This document shows, in pieces, positions 60,469-64,000 of a stretch of 64,000 nucleotides of DNA. Made by a program: the position numbers and the translations under genes. Position 1 is the first letter of the stretch, and each line of letters starts with the position of its first letter. This DNA is from Limnochorda pilosa (GTDB lineage Bacteria > Bacillota > Limnochordia > Limnochordales > Limnochordaceae), in NCBI RefSeq assembly GCF_001544015.1, contig NZ_AP014924.1, positions 1,054,001 through 1,118,000 on the forward strand, given 5' to 3'. The notes below the pieces were generated by a model. That model ran no database searches. It was not told the origin of the DNA and worked only from the letters and a program-made list of their open reading frames with translations.

Positions 60469-61755
60469 GTGCGGGCGTTGCACGGACAGGCGGCTAGGTC
60501 GGTGCGGGAAGACCGCCGGGCGATCACCTTCATTGTGTTGCTGGGCGTGGTCAGCCTCTTCGCGGACATGACCTACGAGGGGGCCCGGAGCGCGACGGGG
60601 CCCTTCCTGCTCACCCTGGGGGCCAGCGCCGGCGCGGTGGGGGTGGTGGCGGGCCTCGGGGAGTTCGTGGGTTACTGCGTCCGCCTGCTCTCGGGGCTCC
60701 TCACGGACCGCCTGGGCCGCTACTGGGTGCTCACGGGCGTGGGGTATGCCGTCAACCTGCTGGCGGTGCCCCTGCTGGCCCTGGCGGGACGGTGGGAGGT
60801 GGCGGCCTCCCTGGTGGTGCTGGAACGGCTGGGCAAGGCGATCCGCACCCCGTCCAGGGACGTGATGCTCTCCTTCGCCAGCTCCCGGGTGGGGCGGGGC
60901 TTCGGCTTCGGGCTCCACGAAGCCCTGGATCAGGTGGGGGGCGTGGTCGGCCCGCTCCTGGTGGCAGGGGCGCTCTTCGCCGGCGACGGGTATCAGCGAG
61001 GATTCGCGATCCTGGTGGTACCGGCGCTCCTGGCCCTGACCACCCTCACCGCCGCGCGCTTCATCTTCCCGGTACCGAGCCGGTTCGAGAAGGAGGGCGA
61101 GACGGGTCAGGTCGAGGCGCGTGGCCCAGAAGCAGGCGCGGTGGACCGTGCGGGTGAGGCCGGCCGATCGGCTCCCCAGGCACGGGCCGCAGGCATGCGG
61201 TCGCTCAGTCGTCGCTTCTGGCTCTACGTGGGCTTTAGTGCTGCGGCCACCGCGGGCTTCGCGCACTTCCAGTTGATCTCCTTCCATATCAAGTCCCTGG
61301 GGCTCATGAGCGACCCGCTGATCCCCGTGAGCTTCGCGGTGGCCATGGGGGTGGACGCCCTGGCGGCGCTGGCCATCGGCCGCATCTACGATCGGGTGGG
61401 CCTTACCGCGGTCCTGGCGTTGCCTCTGGGGACCATCCCTGCGACCGTCCTGGCTTTCGGGGGTACCGCCGCCTCCGCCTGGGCCGGTCTGGTGGTCTGG
61501 GGCCTGGTGCTGGGCGTTCAGGAGACCATCATGAGGGCCGCCATCGCGGACCTCACCCCGGCGGCGGTGCGGGGCACGGCGTACGGTGTCTTCCATGCCG
61601 CCTTCGGTGCGGCCTGGTTTCTGGGCAGCACAGCCATGGGCTTCCTCTACGACGTGTCCATCCCGGCGGTGATCGCTTTCTCGGTGATGGCCCAGGTCGT
61701 GGCCATCGTCGTGCTCCTTGCCCTTCGGCGCGAGCCGGGCGAGCCGGCCTACTGA
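60469..61755 (+). CDS. MFS transporter
   Basis: A 428-residue permease with twelve predicted helices. The loop 2-3 motif appears as LLSGLLTDRLGRYWVLTGVG, and its counterpart in the second half as LAIGRIYDRVGLTAVLALPL. A long polar loop separates the halves (EKEGETGQVEARGPEAGAVD). GTG 60469 follows GGAGGGG by ten bases; GTG 60502 is alternative. It resembles Bcr/EmrD-unrelated MFS proteins annotated only generally; substrate unknown. Divergent from the two small membrane protein genes. Confidence 0.85.
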   Translation: MRALHGQAARSVREDRRAITFIVLLGVVSLFADMTYEGARSATGPFLLTLGASAGAVGVVAGLGEFVGYCVRLLSGLLTDRLGRYWVLTGVGYAVNLLAVPLLALAGRWEVAASLVVLERLGKAIRTPSRDVMLSFASSRVGRGFGFGLHEALDQVGGVVGPLLVAGALFAGDGYQRGFAILVVPALLALTTLTAARFIFPVPSRFEKEGETGQVEARGPEAGAVDRAGEAGRSAPQARAAGMRSLSRRFWLYVGFSAAATAGFAHFQLISFHIKSLGLMSDPLIPVSFAVAMGVDALAALAIGRIYDRVGLTAVLALPLGTIPATVLAFGGTAASAWAGLVVWGLVLGVQETIMRAAIADLTPAAVRGTAYGVFHAAFGAAWFLGSTAMGFLYDVSIPAVIAFSVMAQVVAIVVLLALRREPGEPAY

Positions 61756-61849
61756 AGGGTCGCCGGCCGCACCCACTTCAACGGGCTCGGCGGCAGCGCG
61801 GCCGCCAGCAAGACGGTGGCGAGCCCCCGGCACCTCGAACCCTCTGGCC

Positions 61850-62312
61850 TCACGGGCCCCTCTGGGCCAGCACCAGCTGCTTCACGCCGCCGGGGCGGTC
61901 CTCCACCCGGACGTCCTCGTAGCCTGCCCGTTCCAGCCACGCCCGGTACTCGGCCTCGCTCCGGACGCCGCCCTGGTGGGTGGAGAGGAGCATCTGCAGG
62001 GCGAAGAGAGGCGCCCGGGGGGATCGGCCTCGCACGAAGTCGTTGATGGCGACCATGCCGCCCACGGGCTGACGCTCCCGCAGGCGGGTCAGGAGCGCGA
62101 CGTTCTCCTCGGCCCCGTAGATGTGGGTGACGTTGCCGAGGTAGGCCAGGTCGAAGGGGCCCTCGGGCAACACCTCCAGGAAGTCCCCGGGGAAGGAGGT
62201 GACGCCCGGCCACTCCCGTCCCTGGGCCCGGTTGAGATCGAGCACGCCGGGAAGGTCCTGCAGCACCGGCGCTCGAGGCAAGGCGATCTGGAGCGTCGTG
62301 GGTATCAGCCTG
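61850..62312 (-). pseudogene. SAM-dependent methyltransferase, 5'-truncated
   Basis: The minus strand encodes the second half of an O-methyltransferase-type domain: LQDLPGVLDLNRAQ, FPGDFLEVLPEGPFDLAYLG, NVTHIYGAEENVALLTRLRE, GGMVAINDFVRGRSPRAPLF and the C-terminal YEDVRVEDRPGGVKQLVLAQ. The N-terminal half with the SAM-binding GxGxG is missing; the frame upstream of 62312 becomes non-homologous, where the promoter of the next gene lies. A deletion fused the two. Confidence 0.7.
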
Positions 62313-62323
62313 CCCGTTCCCCG

Positions 62324-62352
62324 TTGAGCGCAGCGGGGGGACCGTGTACAAT
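62324..62352 (+). promoter_or_regulatory. Promoter of the AbrB-family transporter
   Basis: TTGAGC (62324-62329), 17-bp spacer, TACAAT (62347-62352), about 107 bp before the start codon. Confidence 0.65.
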
Positions 62353-62458
62353 CGACCCGTGGAGGGAGGGGTCCCTCGCGACCACGACCAAGGCCTCCGT
62401 GCGGCAGAGCAGGGAAGGCCCCCATCAGACCGCCAGCCATCGGGCCCGCTCGACGGCC

Positions 62459-63538
62459 ATGTCCTCGTTGGTCTCGCTGCCGGGCGTGCTCGCCCTGGCC
62501 GCCCTGGCCGGCTGGGCGGCCGATCGCTTCGCCCTGCCTGCCGGTTGGATGCTCGGCGCGATCGTGGCCGGTCTGGGCCTCGCGCTCACCCGGGAGCGCG
62601 CCCCCGCCGTACCGGCTGCCCTGCAGCGCATCGCGCTGGCGGCCATCGGGGTGCGCCTTGCCTCCACGGTGGATCCCGGCATCTGGCCGCTCCTGGGGAC
62701 CGTCGCGCCTGCGCTCTTGATCTTCACGGCCGGTCTCCTGGCGGCCAGCGTCGGGGCAGGGTTGCTTCTGGCGCGGGTGGCGGGAGTGCCCAGGGCCACC
62801 GGGGTACTGGCCTTCGTTCCAGGAGGGGCGTCGGCCATGGTGGCCATGAGTGGCGACGTCGGGGCGGACCCGCGTTTCGTGGCCACGGTGCAGTACGTGC
62901 GACTGGTCGTGGTCGTCCTCAGCGCGCCCTTGCTCGCCGCCCTTGCCGTGTGGGCCGGCGGAGGAGCGGAGATGGCCGCGATTCCTGGGGTCTCTCGGCC
63001 GATGATCGCCGCCGGTGTGGCTGGCGGTTCCTCGGTTTCGGGTGCCCTGGTGCCGCACGCGGTCACCTACGGGGCCCTGATCGGAGGGCTGGTGCTGAAC
63101 CGCCGGCTTCCCATTCCCGCCGGTGGGATCCTGCTACCGCTCGTGCTCCTTCTCGGAGCGACCCTGGCAGGATGGCCCCACGCGCCTTTGCCGGCGTTCC
63201 TGGGGCAGGGGGCGTTTGTGGTGCTGGGGCTATGGGTGGGCCTCCAGTTCGACCGCCCCTCGCTGCGGCGGGCGGGCATCGCAGCGGTATGGGCGGCTGG
63301 GCTCACGCTGGCACTGGTGGGTATCGCCCTGGTGCTGGGATTCGGGATCCACTTGGAGACGGGAATGGCTTTGGAGACGGCCCTGCTGGGTACGACCCCC
63401 GGTGCGATCGACACCATGACCGCCATCGCGCTGGATCTTTCCCGCGAGCCGGCTCTGGTGCTGGCCATGCAGCTCTTCCGCATGCTGGCCGCGGTCGTCG
63501 TGGGGCCGGCGGTGGTCCGGGCTCTGGCCGGACCCTGA
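62459..63538 (+). CDS. AbrB-family membrane transporter (duplicated AbrB domain)
   Basis: A 359-residue membrane protein with about ten helices in two related halves. LPAGWMLGAIVAGLGLAL and PIPAGGILLPLVLLLGATLAG are the repeated AbrB_dupl entry helices; GVLAFVPGGASAMVAMSGDVGADPRFVA and LGTTPGAIDTMTAIALDL are the paired pore motifs. Members are predicted permeases or regulators, sometimes named ammonia monooxygenase-like, without proof. No strong ribosome site precedes ATG 62459; GTG 62399 is an upstream alternative. Confidence 0.82.
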   Translation: MSSLVSLPGVLALAALAGWAADRFALPAGWMLGAIVAGLGLALTRERAPAVPAALQRIALAAIGVRLASTVDPGIWPLLGTVAPALLIFTAGLLAASVGAGLLLARVAGVPRATGVLAFVPGGASAMVAMSGDVGADPRFVATVQYVRLVVVVLSAPLLAALAVWAGGGAEMAAIPGVSRPMIAAGVAGGSSVSGALVPHAVTYGALIGGLVLNRRLPIPAGGILLPLVLLLGATLAGWPHAPLPAFLGQGAFVVLGLWVGLQFDRPSLRRAGIAAVWAAGLTLALVGIALVLGFGIHLETGMALETALLGTTPGAIDTMTAIALDLSREPALVLAMQLFRMLAAVVVGPAVVRALAGP

Positions 63539-63681
63539 GCCCGGGGCGGGTACGTCAGCAGCTCCGGATCCTCGGCGATCCCCAGAGCGATTCGCCGGAA
63601 GAGCGGCGAGGCCTCGCATTCCCGCTCCGCGAAGTTCCGGACTCGGCGGGCCACAGCCGCGAGGTCGTCCTTGGAGGGCAT
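63538..63681 (-). pseudogene. DUF2332 protein, N-terminal fragment
   Basis: ATG 63681 opens DDLAAVARRVRNFAERECEA then SPLFRRIALGIAEDPELLTY, the conserved DUF2332 N-terminus (RxFAxxEC..SPLYxxLAxGIAxDPELL). The homology stops after about 48 residues; the frame then runs through the antisense of the transporter gene. A truncation at the transporter's 3' end is clear. Confidence 0.75.
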
Positions 63682-63752
63682 CAGAGGTTCATTCTCCCGT
63701 TCCGCGAGTAGAGCAGCCAGGAAGAGGGCGTCGTGCCACGCTGGCCGGCGAT

Positions 63753-64000
63753 CTACGCCCCGATTTCCCGGGCAAGGACCAAGCGCAGGATCTCGGAGGT
63801 GCCCTCGCCGATCTCCATCAGGCGCACGTCGCGCCAGTAGCGTTCGACGGGGACGTCCCGCATGTAGCCGGCGCCGCCGTGGATCTGGATGGCCTGGTTG
63901 GCGGCCCGGGTCGCCGCCTCGGAGGCGAAGAGCTTGGCCATGGCCGCCTCCTGGCGGTAGGGGCGCTTCTGGTCCTTGAGCCAGGCCGCGCGGAGGTAGG
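63753..64000 (-). CDS. Acyl-CoA dehydrogenase, C-terminal part (cut by window edge)
   Basis: The last 82 codons of an acyl-CoA dehydrogenase: [40 protein letters not shown] and [20 protein letters not shown]. QIHGGxGY and the EGTSEI motif are specific to the FAD-binding C-terminal helical domain. The N-terminal part is beyond the window. Confidence 0.93.
   Translation of the reverse strand, partial: YLRAAWLKDQKRPYRQEAAMAKLFASEAATRAANQAIQIHGGAGYMRDVPVERYWRDVRLMEIGEGTSEILRLVLAREIGA

Overview
The window is 64 kb of very GC-rich, densely coded DNA with short intergenic gaps, strong GGAGG-type ribosome binding sites, many GTG/TTG starts and frequent ATGA/GTGA stop-start overlaps. No rRNA, tRNA, phage, insertion sequence or CRISPR array was recognised. 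Gene content (TPP riboswitch-controlled thiamine transporter, BlaI/M56 pair, ABC-2 exporters, TRAP and Dpp-type transporters, iol genes, SbtA, TatA) fits a chromosome of a high-GC member of the Bacillota. A PorV/UPF0164-like beta-barrel candidate with a signal peptide and a C-terminal Phe hints at an outer membrane. A Limnochordia-like diderm firmicute is my best guess, but this is inference.

Layout. 1-3.5 kb: end of an O-methyltransferase, two GNAT acetyltransferases, a cyclase-family hydrolase, a strip of decayed OsmC and HEAT-repeat genes, and a ClpP-fold membrane protease. 3.5-9.6 kb: FTR1 iron permease behind a structured leader with an intrinsic terminator, then a TPP riboswitch and thiBPQ. 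9.6-11.8 kb: decayed genes around a Gfo/Idh/MocA oxidoreductase. 11.9-14.9 kb: TRAP transporter (fused DctQM plus DctP), divergent from a DeoR-led iol-type operon (15.2-19.5 kb: regulator, IolB, ADP-dependent sugar kinase, Cgl0159-family aldolase). 19.5-23.1 kb: small membrane protein, pyroglutamyl peptidase, and an AAA ATPase plus DUF4276 pair that resembles two-gene phage-defence modules.

24-29.6 kb: IclR regulator divergent from malate synthase, then Nudix, macro-domain and S9 peptidase genes. 29.8-37.5 kb: the beta-barrel candidate, an ABC-2 exporter, and a BlaI-M56 pair whose TACTAC-N4-GTAGTA operator also precedes a second exporter with an unusual PH-like/ABC fusion ATPase. 37.5-42.9 kb: divergent ureohydrolase homologue, MntA/HepT toxin-antitoxin pair, SbtA bicarbonate transporter with its own small winged-helix regulator and a palindromic operator, and an enolase-superfamily racemase/OSBS.

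42.9-53.2 kb (all minus strand): Dpp-type peptide importer, ABC-2 exporter, STAND-type regulator and a cytochrome P450. 53.3-64 kb: remnant DUF433/DUF5615 toxin-antitoxin pair, secreted proteins including a FecR-domain protein, TatA, a frameshifted SDR, a NarL-type two-component system, small membrane proteins, an MFS transporter, a truncated methyltransferase, an AbrB-family transporter, a DUF2332 fragment and the end of an acyl-CoA dehydrogenase.

An unusually high number of genes (at least nine) are frameshifted, internally deleted or truncated, which implies active gene decay or assembly indels.
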